From: Acuticoccus kalidii
GTDB lineage: Bacteria > Pseudomonadota > Alphaproteobacteria > Rhizobiales > Amorphaceae
Reading direction: 5' to 3'
DNA: 64,000 nucleotides
NCBI RefSeq assembly: GCF_021556395.1
Contig: NZ_JAKGCS010000024.1
Coordinates: 496,001-560,000, forward strand
Shown: positions 1-9,382 of the stretch, one piece after another
Layout: the number at the start of each line of letters is the position of its first letter
Numbering within the stretch: position 1 is the stretch's first letter
Translations under genes and position numbers: made by a program
Notes under the pieces: generated by a model
What the model saw: the letters and a program-made list of their open reading frames with translations, nothing else
The model's database searches: none
What the model was told of the DNA's origin: nothing

Positions 1-901
1 TGAGCCACTTAGGCTGGGTGATGAGCTGGAGCTTCTGCCCCGCCCCTTCCCGGCTCCTCTGGCGCACGAGATCCTGCCGCTGGAAGATCTCGACCTCGCG
101 GTTGGACAGGATCGCCGTCCCCTCCTCGCACTCGACCCGCACATATTCGCGCGTCCAGTCGTTCATCCCGACCGCGGCCGAGGAGGAGCCCTCGTAAACG
201 CCGCGCACGCCATTCTCGAACACCATCGAGACGATGCCGTCGGTGTCGCCGGCATACTCGGCCCAGTCAGGCTTCCAGGTGGAGGCGAAGAGCGTCTTGC
301 AGGGCGCGCCCGCGAAATCGGCGACGAGATCGAGATGATGGACGGCTCCCTCGATGAGCAGCGGGTCGGCCATCGTGTGACGGAACAAGGCGCCCCAGGC
401 CATGTGCTTGCGAAGGTCGGCCATATAGCGGCAGGAGACGAGGTTCACCTTGCCGAGCTTGCCGGAGCGGACGACCGACCGAAGCGTCGTCTTGTCCTGG
501 TCGAAGCGATGGCTCATGGTGACGGCCATCTTCCGACCCGCCTCCCGCACCTTGCGCGCGATCCGGACCGAGCCCTCCATGGTATCGGCGATCGGCTTTT
601 CGCACAGGATGTCGACGCCTGCCGCGATCGCATGGTCGATGACCGTCTCGTGGTGGTTGGGCGGGACCACGACGGTGCAGAAATCCGCCTCGACCTCAGC
701 GAAGGCCTTCGCGGGATCGGTATAACATTTGCTCTCCGGCAGTCCGAGCAGCCGCGCGCCGAGCGCGAGGGCCTGCGGGTCCGTGTCGACGACGGCGACC
801 ACCTCGACCGTGCCGTCGGCCACGTTCGCGGACAAGAATTCGGAACACCAGCGGCGGCCGAACACGCCGACGCCGACATGAATGAGACGTTTTCGAGCCA
901 T
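1..901 (-). CDS. Gfo/Idh/MocA-family NAD(P)-dependent oxidoreductase (3' end outside window)
   Basis: The frame is open from ATG at 901 to the window edge, giving about 300 residues. The N-terminus carries the Rossmann motif GVGVFGRRW, followed by the family hallmark CEKPIA near residue 95 and a GAVHHLDL segment near residue 180 that matches the conserved C-terminal-domain region holding the catalytic His/Asp. Such enzymes oxidise or epimerise sugars, inositols and related polyols in the cytosol. The start overlaps the stop of the upstream cupin gene by one base (TGATG), so the two are translationally coupled. Substrate cannot be told from sequence. Family assignment is secure; the C-terminal part is not visible. 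Confidence 0.85.
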   Translation of the reverse strand, partial: MARKRLIHVGVGVFGRRWCSEFLSANVADGTVEVVAVVDTDPQALALGARLLGLPESKCYTDPAKAFAEVEADFCTVVVPPNHHETVIDHAIAAGVDILCEKPIADTMEGSVRIARKVREAGRKMAVTMSHRFDQDKTTLRSVVRSGKLGKVNLVSCRYMADLRKHMAWGALFRHTMADPLLIEGAVHHLDLVADFAGAPCKTLFASTWKPDWAEYAGDTDGIVSMVFENGVRGVYEGSSSAAVGMNDWTREYVRVECEEGTAILSNREVEIFQRQDLVRQRSREGAGQKLQLITQPKWL

Positions 902-1530
902 CAGACCCGCTCCTCCTGGGGAATTGCTGTGCCGTGAGTGTGCGTCCACAGGTGCCCGACGCGTTTGCGGCCTTCGAGCGTCGTCTCGAAGAACACCGCT
1001 TTCACCGCCTCCGGCGCTTCCGGCATGTCGTGATGATGGCCCATTCCGATGGCGAGACAGTCGCCGGGCCGCATCTCCGCGCTGGTCGGACCGACGACGA
1101 CACGGCCGCGCCCTTCAAGAAGGATCCAGTATTCGTCACAGTCGTGATAATGCGCGTCGACGCGGGTTTTCTTCGGATAGGCGACGGGATCGCCATGATC
1201 GGACGGGTTCGCCTCCTCGGCGACGCGGAAGATCCCGCACCCGCCCATCTCCTCGCCCCAGTCGCCTTCGAGGACGACGGCCTGCGCGGCCGGGCCCGGC
1301 GCGCTCAAGACACATTTCGATGGCGCAAGATCGAAGAATTGCGCCTCTTTCAGGACCTGCGAGCGATCGGCGCTGCGAAGCTGAACCGTTCCCGACGTGA
1401 CGAGGACACGGCCACGCGGAGCCGCGATCTCGACCGCGACATCACCACCGGAGGGAAGGTCGACGATGCGAAACCCGCGCAGCCCGCACCATGCGGGCGG
1501 AGTCTCGCCCTGACGGAATATCGTACCCAT
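901..1530 (-). CDS. cupin-domain protein, probable sugar isomerase/epimerase partner
   Basis: This 209-residue protein has a C-terminal cupin barrel: HYHDCDEYWILLEG followed by GDCLAIGMGHHH gives the usual metal-binding His/His/Glu...His pattern around residues 125-170. The N-terminal half is also beta-rich and may be a degenerate second barrel. It precedes an MocA-type dehydrogenase with a one-base overlap, so it probably acts on the same sugar or acid substrate. The reaction is unknown. The start is the ATG at 1530; 84 bp separate it from a divergent gene. Confidence 0.75.
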   Translation of the reverse strand: MGTIFRQGETPPAWCGLRGFRIVDLPSGGDVAVEIAAPRGRVLVTSGTVQLRSADRSQVLKEAQFFDLAPSKCVLSAPGPAAQAVVLEGDWGEEMGGCGIFRVAEEANPSDHGDPVAYPKKTRVDAHYHDCDEYWILLEGRGRVVVGPTSAEMRPGDCLAIGMGHHHDMPEAPEAVKAVFFETTLEGRKRVGHLWTHTHGTAIPQEERV

Positions 1531-1614
1531 GTCCTCCCCTTGCGGTTCTCGTTATTGGGTTGCTATCCCGTTTGCCGTGGGCACGGTGATGAGGAAATAG
1601 CACGGCGGCGGGCT

Positions 1615-2154
1615 ATGGGTAATTTTGGGCAAAGCGCGCAAGCGGAGCGCACCGTGGTCCTCACCGCGCATTGGCCACCGGCCCGTGCGGTGGACGACCT
1701 TGCGATCTATTGCCCGGCGCTCGCCGGATTGCCCGACGCGATCGCACCTTGGCTCGCGATATTGCCGGTCCACGACGCAAATGCCGTCTTGCTCGAGGCG
1801 CTCGAAGGCGCCGCCTTCTCGGCCGCGCCGACGCGCCCGGATTTCGCGGGCGTCTGCCTCGTCGATCCGTTCCGCCAACGGCGCAAAGTCCTGCAAGCGG
1901 TCATCGATGCCGGGATCGGCGGGATCGCCAACCTTCCGACCGTCGCGACCTTCGCCGGCCCGGTCCTCGGCGACCTCGAAGCGCTCCGGGTCGGGCTCGA
2001 CCGCGAGCTCGACGGCCTCACCGAAGCCGCCGCCATGGGCCTTGCGACCGCTGCCGTCGTGACCGATCGGGCCATGCTGTCGCGCGCCGAGCAAGGCGGC
2101 TTCGACACCGTCCTCATGTGCGAGCCGTCAGGCGCCTTGTCGATCCTGAAGTAA
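1615..2154 (+). CDS. compact TIM-barrel signal-transduction/PEP-hydrolase-like protein
   Basis: The 179-residue product resembles part of the phosphoenolpyruvate-hydrolase-like TIM-barrel family (Pfam PEP_hydrolase type). Family landmarks recognisable here are IYCPALAGL, HDANAVLLEAL, FAGVCLVDPFR and the GGIANLPTVATF segment, which matches the GVqNFPTV signature. Full-length members are about 270-280 residues, so this one is short and lacks the usual first strand and C-terminal third. It diverges from the cupin/MocA operon. No catalytic role can be assigned. The start codon is the first ATG in frame; upstream in-frame codons are antisense to the cupin gene. Confidence 0.6.
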   Translation: MGNFGQSAQAERTVVLTAHWPPARAVDDLAIYCPALAGLPDAIAPWLAILPVHDANAVLLEALEGAAFSAAPTRPDFAGVCLVDPFRQRRKVLQAVIDAGIGGIANLPTVATFAGPVLGDLEALRVGLDRELDGLTEAAAMGLATAAVVTDRAMLSRAEQGGFDTVLMCEPSGALSILK

Positions 2155-2212
2155 GCGGCCAACGCGCGCCGATCGCCGCCCGGCCGCAATTCCGGTCGAG
2201 CGGCAAGGTGGA

Positions 2213-3523
2213 TCAGAGGAGGATCACGTCGCCCGGATCGAAGCCGATCGCCATTCCGGGGCCGATCAACGTGATCGAGCCGGCCTCGCCGAAATCGAAC
2301 ACGCCGAAGCCGAAGCCGCCGTCATAGGCAAGCGCGACCTCAAGCTCGGTCAGGCCCGAATTCTCGATCACGAGAGTGTCCTGGAACGGGTTGAAATAGA
2401 CCGTGTCGTCGCCGATCGGGGCCGAGAAGTCGAAGACGACGACATCGGCGCCGCGGCCGCCATACATCGTGTCGTCCCCGGCACCTCCGTTCATGACATC
2501 CTGGCCGCTCTGCCCGAAGATGAGATCGTTCCCCGCTCCGCCGAGAAGCCAATCGTCCCCGCCGCCGCCGACCAGCACGTCGTTGCCGTCGAACCCTTCG
2601 AGGGAATCGTTGCCTGTGCCCGCGACGATCCGGTCGTCATCGTCGCTGCCGATGAAGTAAATATCGGCGCCCAGATGATCGGTGACGGTGGAGGCCCGCA
2701 CCGTTCCGATGAAATCATCCACGACGACCACGGAATCGCGCGTCATCTCGTCGTAGAATTCCGATCCGAGGATCTGCGTGATGCCGTTGATATAGTTTGG
2801 AATGTTATGGACGAGGAGAAGGTTGACGGCGAGGTCCGCGATTTCGAGCGCCGTCTGCCCGGCCTGCGGTGTCGGGAAGACATATGACGCGTCATAATAG
2901 ACGATGTTGTTGGTGGCCGTCGCATAGTCCGGCTTGCCGGGCTCCTCCGACTTGAACACATCGTCATTCTCGTAGCCGATATTGAGAATGCCGACGTCAT
3001 CGGGAAAGAACTCCGGGTTGGCGAACGACACATACACCGCGTCGTCGAACGCGCCGCCATACTCCGTCGCCGAGACATTGCGCAGCTGGGCGACCGCGCC
3101 CGCGCCGAGACTATGGCCGGTGATCCAGATGGTATCGATGTCGTTGCCTTCGTCCGCCGCATAGGCCGCGACGGCTTCGAGCAGCGCATCGAAGTTCTGG
3201 ATATACTCGTCGTTGCCGTCGATCTGCGGATAGAGCACCGTTTCGAGAAGGCTTTCGGTGCCCTGGAACGACACCACGAGCGTGCCGTCCTGTTCCATGA
3301 CCCGCGCGGCGGCGCTGAAATAGGACTGGTAGCCCGAGATAAAGTAATTTCCTCGAAAGAACCCGTCGGTAATATTGCCGACATATCCTAAATCTTCGCC
3401 GACCAATGTGTTCCATCCCGCCGGGGCGGTGCCGGGAACGTTCGGAAGCGAATTGGGCTCATAGGCGGCTTGCGCCAGGTCGACGAACGTCAAAATTTGT
3501 TCCGGCGTTAGATGCCGCCGCAA
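2213..3523 (-). CDS. secreted RTX lipase-like protein (class 3 lipase fold plus Ca-binding repeats)
   Basis: The 436-residue protein has an N-terminal alpha/beta-hydrolase lipase domain with the nucleophile elbow ITGHSLGAGA (Ser138) and a candidate catalytic His239 (LLVHNIPN). Residues about 298-360 hold hemolysin-type Ca2+-binding nonapeptides (GGAGNDLIF, GGAGDDTMY, GGRGADVVV). RTX repeats with a hydrophobic aspartate-containing C-terminus are typical of type I secretion substrates, so it is probably exported without a signal peptide; no type I exporter is in the window. The apparent start is TTG at 3523 with no strong ribosome site; the next Met is residue 76, inside the fold. The start lies 9 bp from an oppositely oriented gene fragment. 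Confidence 0.8.
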   Translation of the reverse strand: MRRHLTPEQILTFVDLAQAAYEPNSLPNVPGTAPAGWNTLVGEDLGYVGNITDGFFRGNYFISGYQSYFSAAARVMEQDGTLVVSFQGTESLLETVLYPQIDGNDEYIQNFDALLEAVAAYAADEGNDIDTIWITGHSLGAGAVAQLRNVSATEYGGAFDDAVYVSFANPEFFPDDVGILNIGYENDDVFKSEEPGKPDYATATNNIVYYDASYVFPTPQAGQTALEIADLAVNLLLVHNIPNYINGITQILGSEFYDEMTRDSVVVVDDFIGTVRASTVTDHLGADIYFIGSDDDDRIVAGTGNDSLEGFDGNDVLVGGGGDDWLLGGAGNDLIFGQSGQDVMNGGAGDDTMYGGRGADVVVFDFSAPIGDDTVYFNPFQDTLVIENSGLTELEVALAYDGGFGFGVFDFGEAGSITLIGPGMAIGFDPGDVILL

Positions 3524-3531
3524 TTCCGGCC

Positions 3532-3933
3532 GTGCGCGATGTCGAGGTTCGGTCGCGGACGGGAAGCCTGATCCTGCGCCATGATGGGCCGCTCGATGCC
3601 GTTCTCGCCGCGCTCTGCGAAGCCGGGCTCCTCGAGATCCTGCCCGAGGAAGCGCCGACGTTCATCGACCCGATCGGCACTGCGACGGCGCGGCTCGCGG
3701 CGGCCGACCGCTACATGACACGCGTGACCTTGGGCCGGGCCGATCTGTCGGGAACGGCCTTCGCCGTGCTCCTCATCGCCGGGATGTTCCAGGTGGCGCG
3801 CGGCCGCATTCTGAGCCCGGCCGTCACGCTGCTCGGACAGGCGGCGACGATCGCCCTCCTCCAGCATCCGCAGTCGCGGCCGAACCCACGCGCGCATGAC
3901 GCGCCTCCGCCACCGCAAACGCCAGCGCCGTAA
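3532..3933 (+). pseudogene. 5'-truncated HMA_2-type heavy-metal-associated membrane protein
   Basis: Translation in this frame gives VRDVEVRSRTGSLILRHDG, the second half of a heavy-metal-associated (HMA_2-like) ferredoxin fold, followed by a hydrophobic C-terminal pair of helices (FAVLLIAGMF and TLLGQAATIALLQ). The expected first half with a PGR(L/V)R motif is absent; upstream in frame there is only arginine-rich sequence antisense to the lipase gene. A GTG at 3532 could start a 133-residue product, but there is no clear ribosome site. The 3' end overlaps the convergent P-type ATPase gene by 110 bp. I read it as a remnant of an ATPase-linked gene cut at its 5' end. It could still be expressed. 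Confidence 0.45.
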
Positions 3934-6763
3934 AGAGCGCCGCGACCGCGGCCTCGCGGGCGCGAAGGCGGCCGATCCCGAGCGCCCTCCCGAACCCTCG
4001 CGCCACGAACGGCACCGCGAGGATTCCCGCCGCCGCGCCGAGCATCGCCACGAGCCGGCGCTGCGACAGGCGCGCCGCCACGCCGTCATTGCGCGATCGA
4101 TCGCGAAGCACGAGACCGTGCACGATCTGCCCGAGCGCCAGAGTGAGGAACGTGACGGTCCGCGCCCGCGGGCCGGTGCCGCTGCGGGCCATCATCGTGA
4201 AGTGCGCCGCAAGGGCGGACACCGCGAGCCCCGCCGCGTCGAGCATGATGGTGCCGGTCTCCGTCCGCTCGAACAACGGCGCTGCCGCCTGTCGCGGCGG
4301 CCTCAGCATCACGTCCCCGCGCGCCTCGGCGAGGGCGAGGCCGAAGGCCGGCATCGTGTCGGTCACGAGGTTGAGCCAGAGAAGCTCCATCGCCGTCTCC
4401 ATCTCGCCCCGGCCGTGCAGAGATTCCACCAGCATCACCATCAGCTCCGACAGGTTCGTCGAGACGAGATAGCGGATCGCGGCGCGCACATTGTCTTCCG
4501 CGGTGCGCCCGCGGCCGATGGCGCGGCCAAGGCCGACGAGATCGCCGGCGATTACGATATCCGCGACCTCGCGCGCGGTGTCGGTGCTTTTCTGACCGAT
4601 CGCGACGCCGACGGCCGCCGCCCGAAGCGCCGGCCCGTCATTCACCCCGTCGCCGATCATCGCGACGGACCGCCCCTCGCGCTGCAACGCGCGCACGATC
4701 CGCAGCTTGTCGCCCGGCCCGACGCGGGCGAACACCGACGTGCCGCGGGCGAGCCGGCCGAGCGCCGCCTCGTCGAGCCTCGCGATCTCAGCCCCCTCCA
4801 CCACCGTGAGCACGCCGGTCCGCGACAGGCTCAGCGCCTGCGCGACAGCGAGCGCCGTCGCCGGTTGATCGCCCGTGATCATCACCGTGCGCACCCCCGC
4901 TCTGTGGAAGAGGTCGATCGCCGTGTGCGCCTCGGGCCGGATCGGATCGGCGAGCGCCACGAGCCCCAGAAAGACGAGGTCGCCGATTGCCCCGTCCCCC
5001 ATCGCCCCGCCCCGGCGGGCCACGCCGAGAACGCGAAGGCCACGCCGTGCGAGCGTGAGATTGACGGCCATGATCTCCTGCCGCCGCGCCTCGTCGAGAG
5101 GCCGCACGCCGGCCTCGCTGAGCTCGGCCGTGGAGAGCGCCGACAGCTCGTCCGGCGCGCCTTTCACTGCGATTTCGGCGCCCTCTCCCCGGCGGTGCTC
5201 GGTCGCCATCCAGCGGCGCAAGTGATTGCGCGCGCGCGAGGCGGTGACGGGCGCGGCATCGCGCATCCGGTGATGGTCGACGCCGACGGCATCGGCAAAG
5301 CGCAGAAGCGCCGTCTCGGTCGACGAGCCCGTGCCGCGCGAAAGGCTCGCCTCGTTGCACAGCGAAACCGCTTCCGCGAGCGCCACCAGCTCCGCATTGG
5401 AGGTGGCACTCCACGCCTCAGCCCCACCCGTCTCCCACAGTCGCCCGGCGGTCGCCGCATAGACGACAGCCATCCGGTTTTCGGTGAGGGTGCCGGTCTT
5501 GTCGAAGGCGATCGTGTCGATCGAGCCGATCGCCTCCACCGCCGGCAAGGCCCTCACATAGGCGCGGTCCTTCTCCATCGCGCGCGCTCCGAGGGCGAGG
5601 ACGGAGGTCGCCACCGCCGGCAGCCCCTCCGGGATCGCGGAGACGGCGAGCGCGGCGACCGATTTCAGGAGAAGCGCCACCGGCTCGCGGCGCAGGAGGC
5701 CAACGCCGAGAACCGCTCCGCAGATCGTGAGCGAACCGAGCGTCAGCACCGTCGACAGCGATGCGAGCTTGATTTCGAGCGGCGGTCGCGGCGGCGTCGC
5801 CGCGCCGATCAGCGCCCGCATCCGCGCAAGGTCAGTGTTCGTCCCGACACCGAAGACGACCGCGCGCCCGTCCCCGCCGGTGACGACCGTTCCCGCGTGG
5901 ACGATGTTCGCCCGCTCGGCGATCGGCGCGGTGATGGCGGTGCGCATCGGCGACTTCGCGGCGGGCACGCTCTCGCCGGTCAACACGCTCTCGTCGACCG
6001 TCAGATCGCGCGCGTCGATCACCCGCGCATCCGCCGGCACGAGAACGCCGGGCGCGAGGACCACGACGTCGCCGCGGACGATCTCGTGCGCCGGACATTG
6101 GCGGACAGCGCCACCGCGAACCACCCGCGCGCCATGGTCCACCGGCTTCGACATCCGCCGGATGAGCGCCTCGGTCGCGTTCTCCGAGGTAAAACCGATG
6201 CCGGTGTTGAGCGCGATCGCCCCGATCGTCACCAGTGCATCGATGATCCCGCCGGTCGCGATGGAGAGGACCGCCGATCCAGCGAGCAGCGCCATCGGCA
6301 AGGTCGCGATCTGCTCGAAGAGGATGTCCCCGCGGGAGCGGCCGCGCGGTGCGGGACACGCGTTCGCTCCCTCGGCCGCACGCCGCCGGCGGACTTCGCC
6401 CTCGTCGAGCCCTTCGGACGCACTCTCCAATGCGGCGAGCGCACCGCTGACATCGAGGCGCGCGGCCACCTCCACCGAGACCCCATGCCCGGCCGGGGGC
6501 GCCGGCCCACAGCCGGCCGAAAGGTCCGACAGAGCTGCGTCGAGCCTCGCCGCCACCTCGCCTGCGCTTTGCGATGGGGAATGCGTCAAGAGGATCGAGC
6601 GCGTCGCGGCATGGGCCGAACGCAGCGTGATCCCGTGTGCGCCCAACGTCGCCGCGAGGATCGACACGGCGGACGCGCCGGGCCATGCCGCGAGAGCAAA
6701 ACGCGTACGCCCCGGCAGGTGGTGCCGCACAAAGGTGGCAGGCCGGCGCGCAATCTCGTCCAT
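3824..6763 (-). CDS. cation-transporting P-type ATPase with N-terminal HMA_2-like domain
   Basis: A 979-residue P-type ATPase. Residues 10-80 form an HMA_2-like domain (VRHHLPGRTRF), then a cation-ATPase N-terminal segment (residues 110-150), actuator motif TGES (262-265), the PEGLP membrane motif (378-382), phosphorylation motif DKTGTLTEN (Asp421) and hinge GDGVNDGPAL. PEGLP, rather than CPC, argues against a Cu/Zn/Cd P1B pump and for a P2-like Ca/Mg/Mn or related cation pump; ion choice is not certain. It faces the host-attachment/FtsH genes across a divergent promoter carrying two FNR-like boxes. Its C-terminal tail overlaps the HMA fragment on the other strand. Confidence 0.85.
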   Translation of the reverse strand: MDEIARRPATFVRHHLPGRTRFALAAWPGASAVSILAATLGAHGITLRSAHAATRSILLTHSPSQSAGEVAARLDAALSDLSAGCGPAPPAGHGVSVEVAARLDVSGALAALESASEGLDEGEVRRRRAAEGANACPAPRGRSRGDILFEQIATLPMALLAGSAVLSIATGGIIDALVTIGAIALNTGIGFTSENATEALIRRMSKPVDHGARVVRGGAVRQCPAHEIVRGDVVVLAPGVLVPADARVIDARDLTVDESVLTGESVPAAKSPMRTAITAPIAERANIVHAGTVVTGGDGRAVVFGVGTNTDLARMRALIGAATPPRPPLEIKLASLSTVLTLGSLTICGAVLGVGLLRREPVALLLKSVAALAVSAIPEGLPAVATSVLALGARAMEKDRAYVRALPAVEAIGSIDTIAFDKTGTLTENRMAVVYAATAGRLWETGGAEAWSATSNAELVALAEAVSLCNEASLSRGTGSSTETALLRFADAVGVDHHRMRDAAPVTASRARNHLRRWMATEHRRGEGAEIAVKGAPDELSALSTAELSEAGVRPLDEARRQEIMAVNLTLARRGLRVLGVARRGGAMGDGAIGDLVFLGLVALADPIRPEAHTAIDLFHRAGVRTVMITGDQPATALAVAQALSLSRTGVLTVVEGAEIARLDEAALGRLARGTSVFARVGPGDKLRIVRALQREGRSVAMIGDGVNDGPALRAAAVGVAIGQKSTDTAREVADIVIAGDLVGLGRAIGRGRTAEDNVRAAIRYLVSTNLSELMVMLVESLHGRGEMETAMELLWLNLVTDTMPAFGLALAEARGDVMLRPPRQAAAPLFERTETGTIMLDAAGLAVSALAAHFTMMARSGTGPRARTVTFLTLALGQIVHGLVLRDRSRNDGVAARLSQRRLVAMLGAAAGILAVPFVARGFGRALGIGRLRAREAAVAALFTALAFAVAEARHARVGSAATADAGGGRSSPPVRAA

Positions 6764-6850
6764 CGGATGTCCCGGTGCCGAGGCGCGGGCCGCGTGGGCG
6801 GACGGCCGCGCCTCATCGCGCCATCACTCGGCCGCGCCGGGGCCCTGCGC

Positions 6851-6864
6851 TTGACGCTCGTCAA
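6851..6864. promoter_or_regulatory. FNR/FixK-type box TTGAC-GCTC-GTCAA
   Basis: Perfect 5+5 inverted repeat with a 4-bp centre, matching the TTGAY-N4-RTCAA pattern of Crp/Fnr family regulators. Its centre is 94 bp upstream of the P-type ATPase ATG and 101 bp upstream of the host-attachment gene. Motif match is seen; the regulator is inferred. Confidence 0.65.
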
Positions 6865-6888
6865 CCGCAACGGAGGAATTCGTGCCGA

Positions 6889-6902
6889 ATGACTTTCGTC
6901 AA
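6889..6902. promoter_or_regulatory. second, weaker FNR-type box ATGAC-TTTC-GTCAA
   Basis: One mismatch from the TTGAC-N4-GTCAA form. It lies 38 bp centre to centre from the perfect box, and 63 bp upstream of the host-attachment ATG, a usual distance for an activator site. It may serve the plus-strand operon while the first box serves the ATPase. Confidence 0.4.
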
Positions 6903-6958
6903 AGGATGCGGGACCGAAGACGCCGATCGTCGCCGTCCAATCCGAGAGGACGAGGGCC

Positions 6959-7414
6959 ATGACACGCACAGACGTTCGCTTGCACCAAGGCGATTTCGTC
7001 CTCGTGGCCGACGGCGGCAAGGCGCTTTTGTTGACCAACGAAGGCACCCCGGCGGCGCCGCGCCTCAGGACATTGCACGTCGTCGAGATCGACAACCCAC
7101 CGACGCACGAGCAAGGCGTCGAGCGCCCCGGCCACTTCGACAAGGACACCAGCTCACGGCGTGGCGCGTTCGAGGCCGCCGACCTTCACGCCGCTGCCGA
7201 ATCCCGCTTCGCCGCGACGATCGCGCAGATGCTGGCGCGGGAGTGCACGGCTGCCGGCACCGGCCGCATCATGATCGTCGCCGCGCCGCGCATGTTGGGC
7301 GCCTTGCGCGGGATGATGTCGGACGGGGTTCGCCGGAAAGTGGTCGCCGAGATCGACGCCGACCTCACGAACAAGCCGCTCGACGCGATCGAAACCCTGA
7401 TCTCGAAACATTAA
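6959..7414 (+). CDS. host-attachment (AtsE/baeRF-like) family protein
   Basis: The 151-residue protein matches the Host_attach/baeRF family related to archaeal-type release-factor domain 1 (WVLVADGGKALLL-like start seen here as FVLVADGGKALLL, and RIMIVAAPRMLGALR later). Family members are small cytosolic proteins often found next to stress genes in rhizobia; their molecular role is unclear. It starts an apparent two-gene operon with ftsH, 69 bp downstream, behind FNR-type boxes. Confidence 0.8.
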   Translation: MTRTDVRLHQGDFVLVADGGKALLLTNEGTPAAPRLRTLHVVEIDNPPTHEQGVERPGHFDKDTSSRRGAFEAADLHAAAESRFAATIAQMLARECTAAGTGRIMIVAAPRMLGALRGMMSDGVRRKVVAEIDADLTNKPLDAIETLISKH

Positions 7415-7483
7415 CGCGCTGGCGCAGAGCCCCGCCGACCGGCGCCGGGGCCGCGCGCGCACCAACGCCGGCGAGGTGGCTCG

Positions 7484-9346
7484 ATGCTTCAGCGAGAGCA
7501 ACAGATCCATTTCTGGTATATCGTCCTCGCCATTCTCGGCGTCGTCTTCCTGCGCGATCTGTGGACACAGTATAGCGCCGTCGAACCTATTCCCTACAGC
7601 CAGTTCGAGACTGATCTCGCCGCGGGCTCGATCAAGGATGTCGTCGTCGGACCCGACACGATCCGGGGAACCTACACCGCCCCGCGCGAGGGTCGGACCG
7701 CGTTCGTCACGACACGGGTCGATCCGGCGCTTGCCGAGACGCTGCGCAAGTCCAACGTCACCTTTTCCGGCCAGGCGCAGAACACGCTCCTCGTGACGAT
7801 CCTGTCGTGGATCCTGCCGACGCTGTTGTTCTTCGGCGTCTGGGCCATCCTCGTGCGGCGCATGGCGGGCGGCGGCGTCGGCGGGCTCATGGCGATCGGC
7901 AAGAGCCGGGCGAAAATCTACATGGAGACCGACACCAAGGTCGGTTTCGACGATGTCGCGGGGGTCGACGAGGCGAAGGAAGAGCTGCGGGAGGTCATCG
8001 AATTTCTGAAGGCGCCCAAAGAATATGGCCGTCTGGGCGCTCATGTGCCGAAGGGAATCCTCCTCGTCGGCCCGCCGGGGACGGGCAAGACGCTCCTCGC
8101 GCGCGCCGTCGCAGGTGAGGCCGGTGTGCCTTTCTTCTCGATCTCGGGCTCGGAATTCGTGGAGATGTTCGTCGGCGTCGGCGCGGCGCGGGTGCGCGAT
8201 CTCTTCGAGCAGGCGCGGCAGAAGGCACCCGCCATCATCTTCGTCGACGAGCTGGACGCCCTCGGTCGCGCGCGCGGCGCGTCGCAGCTCGTCGGCGGAC
8301 ATGACGAGCGCGAGCAGACGCTGAACCAGCTCCTGTCCGAGCTCGACGGGTTCGATCCGAGCGTCGGTGTCGTCCTCCTCGCCGCGACGAACCGGCCGGA
8401 AGTCCTCGACCCCGCCCTCCTGCGGGCGGGCCGGTTCGACCGGCAGATCCTCGTCGACCGGCCCGACCGGCTCGGGCGCATTCAGATCCTCAACGTCCAC
8501 CTCAAGAAATTGACCCTCGCGAGCGACGTGGACGTCGACACGATCGCCGGCCTCACCACCGGCTTCAGCGGCGCGGACCTTGCCAATCTCGTCAACGAGG
8601 CCGCCCTTCTCGCGACACGCCGGCGGGCGCTCGCGGTCGCGCTGGAGGACTTTACCGGCGCCGTCGAGCGGATCGTCGCCGGGCTCGAAAAGCGCAACAG
8701 GATCCTCAATCCCCGCGAGCGCAAAGTCGTCGCCTATCACGAGATGGGCCATGCGCTCGTGGCGATGGCGCTGCCGGGGGCCGACGAGGTGCACAAGGTC
8801 TCGATCATTCCGCGCGGCATCGGCGCGCTCGGCTACACGATCCAGCGACCCACCGAAGACCGCTTTCTCATGTCGCGGGAGGAGCTCGAGAACAAGATCG
8901 CCGTGCTGATGGGCGGCCGCGCGGCCGAGGACGTGGTGTTCGGCGAATTGTCGACCGGGGCTGCCGACGATCTCGTGAAAGCGACCGATATCGCCCGCTC
9001 GATGGCCGCCCGCTATGGCATGGTCGAGGCGCTCGGCAATGTCAGCTACGAACGCGAGCGAAGCCTCTTCCTCAACGATGACGGCGGCGTGCCGCATTTT
9101 GAACGCGGCTATAGCGAGCGGACCTCCGAACGGCTCGACGACGCGGTCCGCGCGATCATCGACGATGTATATGTGCGGACCCGCGAGATCCTGAACCGCA
9201 ATGCCGACCTCCTCCATCGCGCCGCGGCGGACCTCCTCGCCCGCGAGACGCTCGATGCCGCTGCGCTCGGTCAGTACCGAGCCGCGTTGGCCCCCTCACC
9301 GGCCACCGCGACGCCCGGTTCGCTGCTTCCCCCGGCGGCGGAATAG
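7484..9346 (+). CDS. ftsH: ATP-dependent zinc metalloprotease FtsH paralogue
   Basis: A 620-residue membrane AAA+ protease. Two transmembrane helices (about 8-25 and 103-123) flank a periplasmic domain. Walker A is GPPGTGKT (196-203), Walker [11 protein letters not shown] (Asp255/Glu256), and the zinc site is HEMGH (419-423), with Met where most FtsH proteins have Ala. It degrades damaged membrane and cytosolic proteins. Neighbours (cation ATPase, GroEL paralogue, BON protein) suggest a stress-induced second copy rather than the housekeeping gene. No long upstream leader is present. Confidence 0.92.
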   Translation: MLQREQQIHFWYIVLAILGVVFLRDLWTQYSAVEPIPYSQFETDLAAGSIKDVVVGPDTIRGTYTAPREGRTAFVTTRVDPALAETLRKSNVTFSGQAQNTLLVTILSWILPTLLFFGVWAILVRRMAGGGVGGLMAIGKSRAKIYMETDTKVGFDDVAGVDEAKEELREVIEFLKAPKEYGRLGAHVPKGILLVGPPGTGKTLLARAVAGEAGVPFFSISGSEFVEMFVGVGAARVRDLFEQARQKAPAIIFVDELDALGRARGASQLVGGHDEREQTLNQLLSELDGFDPSVGVVLLAATNRPEVLDPALLRAGRFDRQILVDRPDRLGRIQILNVHLKKLTLASDVDVDTIAGLTTGFSGADLANLVNEAALLATRRRALAVALEDFTGAVERIVAGLEKRNRILNPRERKVVAYHEMGHALVAMALPGADEVHKVSIIPRGIGALGYTIQRPTEDRFLMSREELENKIAVLMGGRAAEDVVFGELSTGAADDLVKATDIARSMAARYGMVEALGNVSYERERSLFLNDDGGVPHFERGYSERTSERLDDAVRAIIDDVYVRTREILNRNADLLHRAAADLLARETLDAAALGQYRAALAPSPATATPGSLLPPAAE

Positions 9347-9382
9347 GCTCGGCCAAACCCCTCGCCCCCTGCCGCGAAGGGG

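Noticed and set aside
3480..3493. TCGAC-GAAC-GTCAA, a near match to the FNR-type box
   Set aside because: It lies inside the lipase coding sequence and has a mismatch in the TTGA half.
2213..3523. RTX protein as a large adhesin or toxin
   Set aside because: Only a short block of Ca-binding repeats is present and the GHSLG elbow points to a lipase-like enzyme.
3896..6892. A 998-codon open frame on the plus strand opposite the P-type ATPase gene
   Set aside because: Low-complexity Arg-rich translation with no domain; a shadow of the ATPase gene.
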